A stretch of DNA of 64,000 nt from Rana temporaria. Taxonomy: Eukaryota; Chordata; Amphibia; Anura; Ranidae. Under the pieces are notes generated by a model that was not told where the DNA came from, made no database searches, and was given only the letters and a program-made list of their open reading frames with translations. Position 1 is the first letter of the stretch; every line of letters begins with the position of its first letter. A program made the position numbers and the translations under genes. Positions 22,891 through 34,908 of this stretch are shown piece by piece. The stretch is taken from NCBI RefSeq assembly GCF_905171775.1, contig NC_053500.1:128118140-128182139 (forward strand), written 5' to 3'.

Positions 22891-23541
22891 GGGTAGACTC
22901 AGAGAGAATTTACGCCGGCGTATCCATAGATACGCCGCGTAAATTCAAATCTGCGCCGGCGTATCTATTTTCTGTATTCAGAAAGCTAGATACGCCGACA
23001 TTTGCCTAAGATACGTCTGGCATAAGTCTCTTACGCCGTCGTATCTTAGGGTGCATTCTGACGCTGGCCGCTAGGGGCGCTTCCGTTGTTGTCGGTGTAG
23101 AATATGTTAATTACCTTGATACGCTGATTCACAAACGTACGTACGCCCGTCGCAATGTATTTACGCCGTTTACGTTAGGCTTTTTCGGCATAAGGTTGTT
23201 CCTGCTATTAGGAGGCGCAGCCAATGTTAAGTATGGACGTCGTTCCCGCTTCGAAATTAGAATTTTTTACGTCGTTTGCATAAGTCGTTCGCGAATAGGG
23301 CATGCGCCGTCCGTAAAAAACGTCAATCACGTCAGGTCATCATACATTTACATAAAACACGCCCCCCCTTCCACATTTGAATTACGCGCGCTTACGCCGG
23401 CCCCATTTACGCTACGCCGCCTCAACTTACCGAGCAAGTGCTTTGTGAATACTGCACTTGCTCATGTAAGTTACGGCGGCGTAGCGTAAATACGATACGC
23501 TGCGCCACTGTATCATTGCGCGTCCCTACGTGAATCTACCC
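22891..23541 (+). mobile_element. Family A MITE, copy 5
   Basis: It begins GGGTAGACTCAGAGAG and ends GTGAATCTACCC. Perfect 5-bp duplications CAGTG lie at 22886-22890 and 23542-23546. The sub-terminal palindrome TACGCCGGCGTATC and inner 'gttaagtatgg' (about 23226) match the family. The octamer is mutated to ATATGTTAAT. The perfect target repeat makes this one of the clearest copies for defining a 5-bp target. Confidence 0.85.
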
Positions 23542-23547
23542 CAGTGA

Positions 23548-24830
23548 GCTGTAGCTAGGGCTGCTCATAAGGGGGTACCACTGGTCCTCCTGTATGGGTC
23601 CCAGGATGCATCAGTGTAGCGGGGGGGCACAGGCACAAGAAGGAATTGGATCATGGACAGAATTGGGTGACCAGTGCGGTGGAGAGAGGGATGGGGAAAC
23701 TACAGGAACCGATCCCCTGTATGGTTCTCTATGCAATAGCTGAAAGTCGGCTTCTCTGCTCCCTCCCATCAGCTTTCAGATGCTTTGGTGAAATATCAGG
23801 AGTCTAAACAGGGGGAATCTGCGCCACACAGGGTGCACCCTATGCCCCATACCCTGTAGTAACCAGTAGGAGTCACACGAGGGGCACGGCAGCAGGAGGA
23901 AGGAGGTTATCTACAGGAGGGGTGATTGATGGGGCAGGGGGTAATTACTAGCAGGGCTGCTGATAGGGGGGGACCACCAGTCCTCTTGTAGGGGGCCCTG
24001 GCTCACCGGGGGGCCCGGGCACACAGGGAGGCCCAAACAGCAGGGGAAATCAGCGCGGTCGGATGGAGGGGGCTGCGTGTACTTGTGTTAAGCTGATTGC
24101 CTTGTCCAGGGCTGCTGATAGGGGAGGACCACCAGTCCTCTTGTAGGGGGCCCGGGCACACAGGGGGGCCCAAACAGCAGAGGGAATCAGCGCGGTCGGA
24201 TGGAAGGGGCAATTACTGGATGCCCTATGTGACTCTCTGCAGCAGCTGGAAACCGGTTTCTCTCCCTCCCGCCGACTTTCAGCTGCTAACAAATTTGTAA
24301 CCCTGTATTGTTTTAATCCCTTGTAAAATTTTATAAAATTCTTGTAAAAAAAAAAAAATTGTAAAATAAATAATTAGTAAGAATTGTAAAATATTTTTTT
24401 TTTTTCAAAAACAATTTTTTTTTTCAAAACTTTATGAAATGTTTTTGTTCAAAAATGTATAAAAACAAATAAAAAAATGGCTAATTCACACAGCTTGTCT
24501 GTTATCTTTGTGTCCGCTAAGAATGATTTTAGTATATTTAAAATTCTTGGAAAAAAAATTCTTTAAAAGAAATAATTTGTAAAAATTTTTAAATATCTTT
24601 TATTCAAAACATTATTTAATAAAAACATATATTTATGAAATGTTTTTGCTCAAAAATGTAAAAAAAAAAAAATGTTTTAAAAAGGGCTAATTCACACAGC
24701 TTCTCTGATATCTTTGTGTAAAGTAATGATTTTAGTATATTTTTAGTGAAAAATTTGTTTTTATATATTTGAGGGGGGCCCTGCCAGGTAAGCTGTATGG
24801 GGCCCTGTGATTTCTAACAGCAGCCCTGCC
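23548..24830. repeat. G-rich composite repeat with a ~150-bp tandem duplication
   Basis: The phrase 'agggctgctgatagggg' appears at about 23953 and 24108, each followed by 'accaccagtcctcttgta', 'gcccaaacagcag' and 'aatcagcgcggtcggatgga'. An inverted partner, 'aacagcagccctgcc', lies at about 24817. The middle is poly(A/T)-rich, with two ~190-bp related segments around 24440-24740 ('ctaattcacacagctt'). It is probably a hAT-like element, but I found no matching target duplication. Confidence 0.55.
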
Positions 24831-24921
24831 CATGGGTTTGGCACAGCCCTATACACTTTAATGGGTCACGTTTATTGGCACTACCCATTGATAGTAATGT
24901 GCTGTTTAATTTTTTCCTTAA

Positions 24922-25399
24922 AGCGGTCCTCCACCCTAAAGTGGAGTCCCGCTGATCGGAACCCTCCCCCCCTCCGGTGTCACATTTGACACCTTTCAGG
25001 GGGGAGGGGGGTGCAGACACCTGTCTAAAGACAGGTATTTGCACCCACTTCCGGCCACACGCTACGGGCGAAAGACGGGCATTCCGTCACATCCCGTCTG
25101 TCGCCCGTTGTGTGCTGGGAACACTCGGCTCCCAGCACACAGCGTGTGAGCCAATCGGCGGGCGCAGCGCGACTCGCGCATGCGCCGTAGGGAACCGGGC
25201 AGTGAAGCCGCAGCGCTTCACTTCCTGATTCCCTCAGCGTGGATGGCGGGGGGAGCAGCAGAGTGACGAGCGATCGCTCGTGCTCTGCTGCGATCGGCGC
25301 TGGACTCCAGGACAGGTAAGTGTCCTAATATTAAAAGTCAGCAGCTGCAGTATTTGTAGCTGCTGGCTTTTAATATTTTGTTCCCGTGGCACATCCGCT
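24922..25399 (+). mobile_element. Family J TTAA-flanked element
   Basis: TTAA at 24918-24921 and 25400-25403 flanks ends AAGCGGTCC-like and ATCCGCT-like. A strong hairpin near the right end pairs AATATTAAAAGTCAGCAGCT with AGCTGCTGGCTTTTAATATT (about 25328-25378). CAGGTAAGT, a consensus splice donor, lies just before it at about 25313-25321. Its overall layout parallels the element at 58490. Confidence 0.75.
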
Positions 25400-25447
25400 T
25401 TAACATGCTGTGTAATTTGTGTCTTCCAGGTTGAACTGGGTGTCAGT

Positions 25448-25776
25448 TGGGCCCTTTTCCCACGGGGAAGAATCCGTCTAAGCGGATCCACCTGCTCAGC
25501 GGGGGGAGGGGGTTTCTCTGCTGATCCCCACTGAGCAGGCGGATGACATGCTCGCTGTTCTTTATGGAGCGGTCGGATGGAAACGGACTGCATGTCCATT
25601 TGCGTCCGACTGTCATCCAATCTGCTCCCCTGAATGGATGGCAAACGTATCGTCAGTTTTTAGCGTATTGGATTGAATGTCAGCGGGTGACAGCAGACAC
25701 CCCATAGAGAACAATGGTTGATCCGACAACAAAACAGACAGGGGGACCCAATTAGTCCGCTGGTGTGAAAGGGGCC
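25448..25776. mobile_element. MITE with family F-like ends
   Basis: The left end GGGCCCTTTTCCCACGG and right end GGTGTGAAAGGGGCC are inverted. Flanks TTG and TTA fit a TNA-type target. The element directly abuts the next TTAA element, with which its right flank TTA overlaps. Confidence 0.6.
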
Positions 25777-25780
25777 TTAA

Positions 25781-26283
25781 AGTGGATGTAAACCTGATTC
25801 ATGAAATTTGAGCTGGGCACATATATCTGCAGTATTTTGTTATCTCTCTTCAAAGAGCCAAGTCCCGTAGCTCTCTCCTGAACCATTCCTCTGTTATCAG
25901 CCTGATAACTCCTGACAAATTCTCTGACACATCAGATAAAAGCAGCCTGAAATTTCTGTCAGGGGAGGTTGGTAAAATAGAATTAGCAGGGAGCTAGCCC
26001 TGTTACAAAACACCTCTGAGAGTCTCTGCCTATGAGGAGAGGGGGTGTGTGCCATTCCTCCAATCAGCAATTTTAGCTATCTTGGCTGTATGCCCAGACA
26101 TCACACTCTGCGTTAACCAGGAAGAGTAAATCTCCTAACACAAGCTCAACTTTCTAAACAGTATATAAATAATGTGAAGACAGCAGATATACATGTAAAA
26201 CGTATGTAGGGCGATTTGGTTCACTTCTGTGTATCATCTGAGGCTGTTCACTTCACTGGGTGTATAGAGGGTTTACATCCACT
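25781..26283. mobile_element. Family L TTAA-flanked element
   Basis: TTAA at 25777-25780 and 26284-26287 flanks inverted ends AGTGGATGTAAACC and GGTTTACATCCACT. The inverted match of about 14 bases is perfect. No coding sequence. Its termini resemble those of the element at 58490 (AGTGGTTGTAAACC), so they are probably related subfamilies. Confidence 0.8.
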
Positions 26284-26479
26284 TTAACCTTAAAAACTGA
26301 GGGCATCTTGTGTCCATAAAGAAGTACAGTATGTAGGGGAAAACTCCAGATTGAAGGTTAGTATTGCATCCTGAACTGCTTTTTTTATTTTTAAATAGGC
26401 GCTAGAGGCCTTTTTTAATTTTAAACAGTGTCGTCTGGAATTGGGCTTTAGAGAAAAATTGCAACAATAATTCACAGTG

Positions 26480-27201
26480 GCCCTCAGGTAGCCTTGCGCT
26501 TTTTTTACGTAGGCGCAGGGCACCGTTTTTGCCCTGCACCCCCCGCAAATTTTCTGTGCTACCCGCGATTCACGGAGCAGTAGCTCCGTAAATTGCGTTG
26601 GCGCTCTGGCAAAATGACCGGCGTAAGCGCGCGCAATTTAAATGATCCCGTAGGGCAGCGGGAACCATTTAAATTAGGCGCGTTCCCGCGCCGAGCGTAG
26701 GGCGCATGCTCCGTCGGGAAACTTTCCCGACGTGCTTTGCGGTAAATGACGTCGCAAGGACGTCATTTGCTTCAAAGTGAAGGTGAATGGCGTCCAGCGC
26801 CATTCACGATTCACTTACGCAAACGACGTAAATTTCAAATTTCGCAGCACGGGAACGACGGGTATACTTTAGCATTGGCTGCCCCTGCTATTAGAAGGGG
26901 CAGCCTTACGCAAAAACCGACGTACATAAACTGCGTACGCAGGGCTCGCGTAGGGTAGTGAATCGGCGTTAGTATGCAATTTGCATACTATACGCTGACC
27001 ACTACCGGAACGCCACCTTGCGGCCTGCGTAAGAGTGCAGCCTAAGATATGAGGGCATAAGAGCCTTATGCCACGCATATCTTAGGCTGCAGTCGGCGTA
27101 ACGAGCTCTCTGAATCAGGAGATGTCGTTACGCCTGCGCAAGTAAGCAATTGCGCTGCGTTACTATGGTTACGCAGACGCAATTGCTTCTTGAATCTGGG
27201 C
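26480..27201 (-). mobile_element. Family B CpG-rich MITE, copy 1, reversed
   Basis: It is bounded by perfect 5-bp duplications CAGTG at 26475-26479 and 27202-27206. The right end reads TTGAATCTGGGC. Compared with family A it has different sub-terminal sequence ('gcaattgcttcttgaatc') but shares 'aatttaaatgatcccg', a GCATGCTCCGTCGGGAAA block and ATTTGCATAC. This links A and B as sister families. Confidence 0.85.
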
Positions 27202-27206
27202 CAGTG

Positions 27207-28028
27207 TATATAGTCTTCATTTTCTGTAACATGATTAGACAATGAAAATGTTTGAGGTTAGAGCGCCTTAAACCCCCAATTAGGAGGCAGCCATCTGCGG
27301 CTTGGTGCGATTTATTAGAAATATTAATGACTGTGAACTGCTGACAGAGATAACCGCAATTTACTTCACTTTTCATTCATACGCCACAAACGTAGCCCTC
27401 CATCCACCCCAGGGGGGGCAGAGTTGATCGCACCACTTCATATGGTTCCTTGCCACTTCAAAGGCTGGAGAAGAGCCACTTAGTTAATCCATCCCGCTTC
27501 TCGGTGACAATGCAGAGAAGATGTAACAGAAGGGGCTCAGTCTAAAGTCTTCTGAGGCGGCCTTGACAGGAGTCAAATCCCTTGCCATCGTCCAGGAGTT
27601 ATTTTGACAAGAGTCAGCACATGTCCGGATTCCACAGGCCGGTGGCAGCATCAGTACAAAAGGTTCAGTTGTTGTAGATTAGCATGCGTGGGATACCAGG
27701 GGGCCAGGCCGATACAGAGGTGCTGCTAATTGTGCAGGCCGAGGCCTAGGAAGAAAAATTCTACTCTAATCCACCGGTTTAGGTTTGTTTTTCTTCCGAT
27801 TATCTTAAAATAGACTCAGACATGTTAAGGGATATTACTGGGGATGGGGTCTTATCATCCATCTAGCAGTGCAGCAAAAAGGCGTAATGTCTTTAGGTGC
27901 TGCTTTTAGAACACTCAGAAATTATAATTTGGTGGATGCTGGACAGTTAAAGACACCAATACAATATCCCATGGTCCAAGTGTACGAGCCACTGGTTAGA
28001 ATAGGGATGGCGTGTTACCTCTGTGAGC
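27207..28028. other. Gene-free stretch
   Basis: Mixed-composition DNA. A short G-run lies near 27411. No repeat ends, domains or RNA genes were recognised. Confidence 0.4.
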
Positions 28029-28895
28029 GTCTAGGGCAGTGGTTCTCAACCTGGGGGTCGGGACCCCCTCGGCGGTCAAATGATGATTTGCCAGGGGTCA
28101 CCAAATCCTGGGCTGTTCCTGAAGCCCGCACCACTCTCCCAGCCTTTCTGCAGCTGCCCAGCAGGGCTGTCTCTGGAGCCTGTGGCCAGAGGCGTCCCTA
28201 GGGGGGGGCCAGAGGGGGCCCTGACCCCCCCCAACATCATGCTGTGCCCCACCATGTGCCCCCCCAAAAAAAAAAAAATTTTTTTTTTTTTTTTTTTTTT
28301 TTGCAATTTTTGTATTTTGCTCCCCGAGAGGGAGCGTCCCCAGTCAGCTCTGCGAGGGATTCCTCCCCCTCTCTGTGCTCGCCGACACTGCATAATGCGA
28401 GCGCTCACACAACCAGATATTCTAGCCTGGGCCGTGTTTAAGTGTGTGCACTGCAGACTGCAGTACACTGTAATCACTGAACTACATTATCTCCATCCCT
28501 TCTCTCCCCCCCATCTGTCTCCCTCCCCCTCATCTGTCTCCCTCCCCCTCTCCTGTTCTTTCAAAACATTCACAATTTACTTTCACTTTCACTTAGGCAG
28601 ATAATATACGGTGCAAATTTCTTTCCTGCATCCACAAATTGCAGGAAAGAAACTTGCATGATTCCCCCATCAACACAGACATTGGTGACAGGGGAATATC
28701 CCTCCTGCCCAGCAATTATATTCTCCCGACAAACAGTGATTATCAATAGTGACTATACAGCAACCACTAGTGATAATTATAAGAGAATCTGCTCATTAAT
28801 GGTTCAAATCTCAGCCAGTTTCTGCTGAACCAGCTGAGATTTAAACTGTCTATGGCTGGTCTTAGCTCTTAGGCAGCCCATACATTGATTAGCAC

Positions 28896-29413
28896 CAGGG
28901 ATGGACTGGCCATTGGGACTACTGGGAGTTTCCCGGTGGGCTGATGGCTCAGTGGGCCGGCTTCAGTGATAGCAGACCGCCACCTCCCTCTGCTCCTCTG
29001 TCTCTCCCTTCCCACAGCACTCACCTCCTCTCCCTCCCCACACCGCTCACCTGGGGGGACAAATAAGCAGGGGGAGGACCAGAGGAGCATGGGGGAGGGG
29101 ACAGACAGCTGACTCAACAGCTATGGCCTGGGAGTTTCTCACTTCTTTCTAATCTTGTCCCATAAGGGGGGGCACCAAACTGATTCTTTGCCCCGGGTGA
29201 AATAATGTCTAGCTTCCGCACTGGTCTGCCTATAAGAGTACCAGTACCAGCCATTCTACTCTAATAAAGTAGAACGGCTAGTGGCTAGTGAAGGGGGAGA
29301 GGGGGCTTGGGTGGGGGGGGTGCGGGAGTTGTTGGCCGCCATGGGAGAGACCTGTCAAAGTGGGCCAGTCTGGATGAAGTCCAGGGCCAAATTTTTGCCC
29401 CAGTCCAGCCCTG
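28896..29413 (+). mobile_element. hAT-like family N element, third layer, copy 1
   Basis: Ends CAGGGATGGACTGGCCATT and CCCCAGTCCAGCCCTG are inverted. Perfect duplications ATTAGCAC lie at 28888-28895 and 29414-29421. A second copy in opposite orientation lies at 38485-39011 and shares 'tagccgttctact', 'ttcacccggggcaaag' and 'gtctctcccatgg' words. Non-coding. Confidence 0.88.
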
Positions 29414-30176
29414 ATTAGCACTATGTCGGCTTCCTGGTGTGATCGGGCATGTGGGATTTCAAACACACCCGAGCCCATCTCTATTGGTTGTAGACAGTTG
29501 AGCTCCCTGCAGGTTGCTTAGCAGCAGTGGAACCTTCTCTGACATGCTGATCGGGATGCAATCCAGGTGATGCTCTTAGTCAAATCCTAGTCATAAATAT
29601 CAGTGATTTTATTGATCAAAGCCCACACTTTACAGGCATAGAGCCCACATGGCTGCTGATCATACGGTTGATTATATTTATGTGGTTGTACTCTTGATGC
29701 TAATAAATACTGTGTTTATTAGATCTGACTGGGAGCATTACCTGGATCACATGCCGATCAGCATGTCAACAGAGAAGGTTATACAGCATTACTGCTGCTA
29801 GGTGACCAGCTGGGGGCTCGGCTCTCTATAACCAATAGTGCCAGCCTTCCCATGCATGCACCCATAATGTCACCAGCACTAGGTCCTAATAGACTGCCGC
29901 CGCTGCCAAGGAGACAGACGCCAGACCAGCTCTGTAAATAGCAGGGACAGGACAGCTGGGGATCCCCACTGTGGCAGAACACCAGGGCCCGGTGGCAAGA
30001 CAACCTTTGCAAACCTGAGAGTTCTCCCACTGCTTTGGACCCTTATATTTTCTTGGTGTGCTGGTGACATATATCTCTTGTTTTCTGCCACCCTGGGGGG
30101 CCCCAGTATAGTAGGAAGGGAGCTCACTGCAGAACATGTGAAAGGGCCCATAGTGGGATCGTAGTAAAGGGCCCCA

Positions 30177-30178
<2 letters not shown>

Positions 30179-30245
<67 letters not shown>
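30179..30245. repeat. (AT)n microsatellite
   Basis: AT dinucleotide tract with one C interruption, inside the second hAT-like layer. Confidence 0.97.
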
Positions 30246-31104
30246 ATTGCATTTTATAGTTGGCCCCCCTACTTTTGTCCCTGTCCCCCCATGTGCCCCC
30301 CCTAAATATGAAAGCTGGAGACGCCACTGCCTGTGGCCACCCAGCTGGGATGTTCCTGGAGCCCACGGCCGCCCACTCAGCCGCCCATTCAGTTCACGGC
30401 ATGGTTGGGGGGCAGAGGCTAGAGGTCCGCTGACCGGTGAGGATTGTCAGGTGGGAGGGGCTGGAGGAGACCCTATCTTCTGATTTCAGCATAGGTGTCA
30501 CTGCTACGAGACACCACAAAGTCAGAGACACAGTGAGTAACACTACCTGTGATTATAGTTGCCATTAAAAGTCCCCACTACAGTTCTCAGATCAGCAGAT
30601 GACCTTAATCAAGAGCACCTAAGTCGGCAGATCAGAACACCCCCCCCCCCCCCAGACCAACCCCTCATCCCACCCCCCACCCCCCCCCTCCCAAGGAGTA
30701 AGAGAAGAAAGAAAAATAGAGAATACATGGAAGGGAGAGGAAAAGAGGAGGAGGAAGAAAGAAAAAAGGGAGAGAAAGAATAAGAGAAAAAACAAGAAAG
30801 ACAGCTAGAGAGGGATGGGGGAAAAAACAAGAAATTAGGATAGCGAGAGATAAAAGGTAAAGAAAGCAGAACAAAGAGAAAGAGTAGTACATCCTAAAAT
30901 GTACCATATGAGGTTTTAATACTGTACGAGTGGAGGGGACTCAGGGAGCGCAAAATTTCCGTGGGTCAGGGGTGCAAATTACTTTTCTTGCCTTGGGTGC
31001 TGACAACGCACGCTACGAAAATTTTACTGTTAGGGGTCCCCACAACTTGGAAAATTGTATCAAGGGGTCACGGCACTAAAAGTTTGAGAACCACTGGTCT
31101 AGGG

Positions 31105-32087
31105 GTAATGATGATGAGAGCAATGACGGAATGTCCAAGCAGCAGGTGTCTTTTTGTAGCTTTATTTCACCCAACACGGCAAAACAGTAACTTGAGGTAG
31201 GATAGGAAGAAGATGGGTGAAAAGGAGGAGGAGAGTAGCAGATTCAGGCTTGAACAATATAGAAGCAGTCCTGCTTCCAGCGGCACTTTTACTTCGTCGC
31301 CACTCCAGGCCGGAGTGGGTATAGTGCACCTGGACAGGCCTCTCACACCGACCTGGCAGCCAGAGTATCACTCGGAAAACTTGAGGAGCGAATAAGTCTC
31401 TGCCACAGACTTAGTAGAAATAAAGGTCAGAACGGAACCTCTGCCACCGGCCCCTTCTCCAGAATGTAGATCGTGAGGTAAATCCTCCTTAGTACATTTA
31501 GTGCCTGAATCTCCCTCAGGTAGTCTTTCAAATGGTCACCGACTGACAGGTTGCCAACAGACAAACTCTCAATGTCCGGTCACCTTGATCCCCGATGGCT
31601 TGTCAAAGCCCTGTCGGATCGCCAGCCTCCGGGCTCTCCTCAGACCGACTCCCCACCGAACAGCACAACTCGCTTGGGACCTCCTCTCAGAATGTGGGGG
31701 ACCCAGTAGATCACTGGGGCCCCGCCATAGCTTCAGTTGCTCCGGGCCAGCATGGTCCCGGAACCAAGAAAAAAGGGATGCTCATCATAGTAACAAAAAA
31801 AAAAAAAAAGTTATACTTACCTCTCCGGCAGCTTGTATCTCCAATTTCCCTCCTTTGAAGCACTACACCTGGCATCAGACATTTCAGCACCTGACACTTC
31901 TGGGAGAAATGGAGGCTAGTGTCCCCCGCTGTGTACTGTGGTTTCAACCTCCGACCCCTACATCACTACAGGACAAAGAAATTACTCGGAGATCAGCAGA
32001 AGAAACCACAGGCACTCATTCCCAACTTTTACCAAACCAGATATGTAAGGGTACACTCCACTCTGCATTAAAAGTCAAACTTTGAAC
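31105..32087. other. Gene-free stretch
   Basis: A 194-codon plus-strand frame at 31501-32085 has no recognisable domain and uneven composition, so I do not call it a gene. The sequence 'aaaaaagttatacttacc' at about 31805 looks like a repeat junction. I see nothing else. Confidence 0.4.
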
Positions 32088-32089
32088 TA

Positions 32090-32240
32090 CTGTATTTATT
32101 GGCGTATAACGCTCACTTTTTTACCCTGAAAATAGAGGGTAAACTGTGCCTGCGTGTTATACGCAGGGGGCTTTGGAAGGTTTTTTCCCTGAAACTTCCC
32201 TCTTAAAGTTAGGGTGCGTGTTATACGCCGATAAATACGG
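32090..32240. mobile_element. Family H TA-flanked MITE, copy 2
   Basis: Termini CTGTATTTATTGGCGTATAA and the complement of CCGTATTTATCGGCGTATAA, flanked by TA at 32088-32089 and 32241-32242. It is in the opposite orientation to copy 1 at 4576. Confidence 0.82.
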
Positions 32241-32694
32241 TACATACAGAAAACAGAGCTGTATTTAGGTTTTTCACCCAGGCACCAGTCCACTCCACTG
32301 GCATCTAGACCTAATTGAATAATGAGAACGCATGTTTATCATGGTATCATGCAGAATGGAAAATCCCAAGCTCACCTACTTCAGACTCAGAACAGAAGTC
32401 CTAAAATTAAACCTAATGTCAGTACTACTTACTACATTCTCAGCCTTCTCAGATTCAAATCTGACTTGGAGGTTTGAAACATAGAAGAGACAGCTGTCAC
32501 TTGAACAGGTTTTGAAAGATTTTCTCTTACCTCTTAGTCTGGTGGCAACTCCAATATTTTGGATTTCTCATCACTTTCTGGGTCAGAGACAATGGTTCTC
32601 GGGATCAATCTACCAAAAGAGATATAGACAGCAGTAAAAGCTTAAGGGGTTCTAACTCTTACCTACTCAATCCCCCCGTCCGAAAAATACATTT

Positions 32695-33870
32695 AGTTAC
32701 TCCCGAAATTAGTTTTCATTTATTTTGCGAAAATCCGAATTAAGGTTGAATCTGTCATTGAAGGCTTATGGTGTCCGTCGAATGTTCTAAGAAGATTAGA
32801 CGGAGCAGCTAAACTGTACGACGCCGCAATCGTACATTTTCGATCGAATGTTCCGCCCACAAGCTATAGTAGGATTCTAATGTTGTATGACACTAGCAAT
32901 AACTACCGTATTTATTGGCGTATATGCGCACTTTTTTGACCTGAAAATCAGGGCAAAATCGTGGGTGCGGGATATACGCCAATACCCGCTTCCCGCGCCG
33001 TGTTTGAATGCCTGTGCGGACATATACCGAGCGCAGTACACTCGGGTACATTCGGCCAGGCTCGGCTTCGCTCGTAGTCACGCTTTGCAAAGTTTATGCG
33101 TGAGAAGCCGGGCCTGGCCGAATATACCCAAATGTACTGCACTCGGTATACGTCGGCGGAGGCTTCAAACTGAGCGCGGGGATTTGACATGAAGACAGCG
33201 TGGGAGAAGCCGGGAGGACACCACCGAGGCCGCAGACGGACGCCGGACCGGACGAGGCCGCCGATGGACACCGGGCAAGACACCAAAACTGTAAGTAGTA
33301 AAATGTTTTTTTACAGGATTTTAGGGTCAAAATTAGGGGTGCACGCTATACGCCGGAGCGCGCAATACCCCGATAAATACGGTATATTTATACATTATTA
33401 GTACTAGTCAACCAACATGAGAATTCTTCTATAGCCTATGGGCCAAGCATTTGACCGAAAATGTACGTTGTCGAGTCTTCTTAGAACTTTCGACGGACAC
33501 CATAAGCCTTCAATGACAGATTCGACGTTTGTATGTTTTTCGCTGCTTCGTCGAATCTTCGTAGTTCATGTCAAATGGTCTACCCCAACACTGTCTCTAT
33601 GTAGAATAATCTTGGACTAATAGAGTTAGGTTAGGCACATTTAACCGCAGGTTCAATAGACACAGATTGCTATTGTCAGCGTCATGTTGAATCTCCTATC
33701 TATATCAAACTGTTGTAGCAACGAAAATTAAAATAAACCTTTTTTTTTTTAATGTTGGAACTTTCAGATTTCGGATTCTGCTCGTTAGTTTTCGTTTGTT
33801 AAAACGATAATGAAAACACCCGAAATTCAGACAAAAATACATTCAGACGAAAACAAATGCACATGTCTAG
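32695..33870. mobile_element. Inverted-repeat element split by a family H MITE
   Basis: Segments 'gaaggcttatggtgtccgtc' (32760) and 'gacggacaccataagccttc' (33492) are inverted copies, with neighbouring sequence pairing over about 50 bases. Outer 'cccgaaatt' words lie on both sides. The family H element at 32906-33382 separates the arms. The exact ends are not resolved. Confidence 0.55.
32906..33382. mobile_element. Family H TA-flanked MITE, long copy 3
   Basis: Ends CCGTATTTATTGGCGTATAT and CCCCGATAAATACGG, with TA on both sides. It is longer than other copies (477 bp) and contains its own inverted pair: 'actcgggtacattcggccagg' against 'cctggccgaatatacccaaatg' (about 33040-33135). Confidence 0.78.
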
Positions 33871-34234
33871 AGTTCAACACTTTTCGCTTGTTACCAAGCA
33901 GGCAAACCTGGGCAAAACCCTCTCTAAATTCCTAAACTGGCCATACACAGAGCGAATTTCAGCTGGTTCCTGATAAACTCGAGCCATGAATGGCCCTGAC
34001 GACACCCTCCTGTCTTCAATCTGAAAATTGAAAAAGCTGGGCGGAAAATTATCACGCAAACAGCAGCTGCCTCCAATCAGATGCACCCACTGTCCAGTTA
34101 GATATACTGACAGCTGCAGGTGCAGGCTGTCAGAATTTGATAGCCCGACAGGAGAGATTGGTCCATCTACACCGTTTAGCACAGTAGGCGAAACCAAATG
34201 ATTTCTTTCATCCAGCCCTGCAAGAGAATTCTAA

Positions 34235-34612
34235 TGCCCGGCACACACAATCGGAAATTCCGACTGCAAAAGTCCGATGTGAGCTTTTGAATGGAAATTC
34301 CGACGTGTGTATGCTCCATCGGACTTTTGCTGTCGGAATTTCCACCAACAAAAAAAATTGAGAGCTGGTTCTCAAATTTTCCAACGGAAAAAATTCCTAT
34401 CGTCTGTAGCAATTCCGACGTGCAAAACTCGGAAGCATTGAACTTCATTTTCTCGGCTCGTCGTAGTGTTGTACGTCACCGCGTTCTTGATGGATGAAAG
34501 TTCAGAGACCCTTTGTGTGATCGTGTGTATGCAAGCCAAGCTTGAGCGAAATTCCGTCGGAAAAACCATCCAAGGTTTTTCTGACGGAAAATCAGATCGT
34601 GTGTACGCGTCA
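34235..34612. mobile_element. Family C palindromic MITE
   Basis: The left end TGCCCGGCACACACAATC pairs with GATCGTGTGTACGCGTCA at the right. Flanks are TAA and TTA, a TNA target. The interior repeats GGAAATTCCGAC and its complement, so it folds strongly. Non-coding. Confidence 0.78.
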
Positions 34613-34908
34613 TTACGGTGTATGGTTAGCGTTAGCTTAGCAGCTACAGTAAGGTCAGTACCTTGGGCCTCCCACAATGCCTTGTGGGTGCCATTAAAAA
34701 TGGCTTCCTGTTTAGGCCACAACTAACTGCACCCCATGCTTTCCTACCCCCTATCTAACTTGAAAAAATGTCCAAATTATTTTTTCTATCAGAACAAAAG
34801 TGCATCACTGGAAACAATTTTAAAATGCCAGTTTTTCCAAGAAACCTGTGCACCATATGACCTCCATTGCTATAATTTTACTATTCCATGGACAGAACAG
34901 ACACAAGG

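Larger units (their letters stand above)
28188..30330. mobile_element. hAT-like element, second layer
   Basis: Inverted ends AGAGGCGTCCCTA and TGGAGACGCCACTGC pair imperfectly. Perfect 8-bp duplications CTGTGGCC lie at 28180-28187 and 30331-30338. It contains an A13/T23 hairpin near 28266-28302, an (AT)n tract at 30179-30245 and the third hAT-like layer. A degraded filler with no coding domain. Confidence 0.82.
28037..31096. mobile_element. hAT-like element, outer layer of a three-level nest
   Basis: Ends CAGTGGTTCTCAACCTGGGG and an inverted GTTTGAGAACCACTG fit a widespread vertebrate hAT-derived end type. Perfect 8-bp duplications GTCTAGGG lie at 28029-28036 and 31097-31104. Its own sequence is 28037-28187 and 30331-31096. 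The middle is a second hAT-like insertion. No transposase. The right arm has a C-run at about 30641-30654 and an A/G-rich tract over 30690-30880. Confidence 0.88.

Noticed and set aside
31501..32085. 194-codon plus-strand frame
   Set aside because: No recognisable domain, erratic composition, includes a poly(A)-derived lysine run, and no splice or promoter context.
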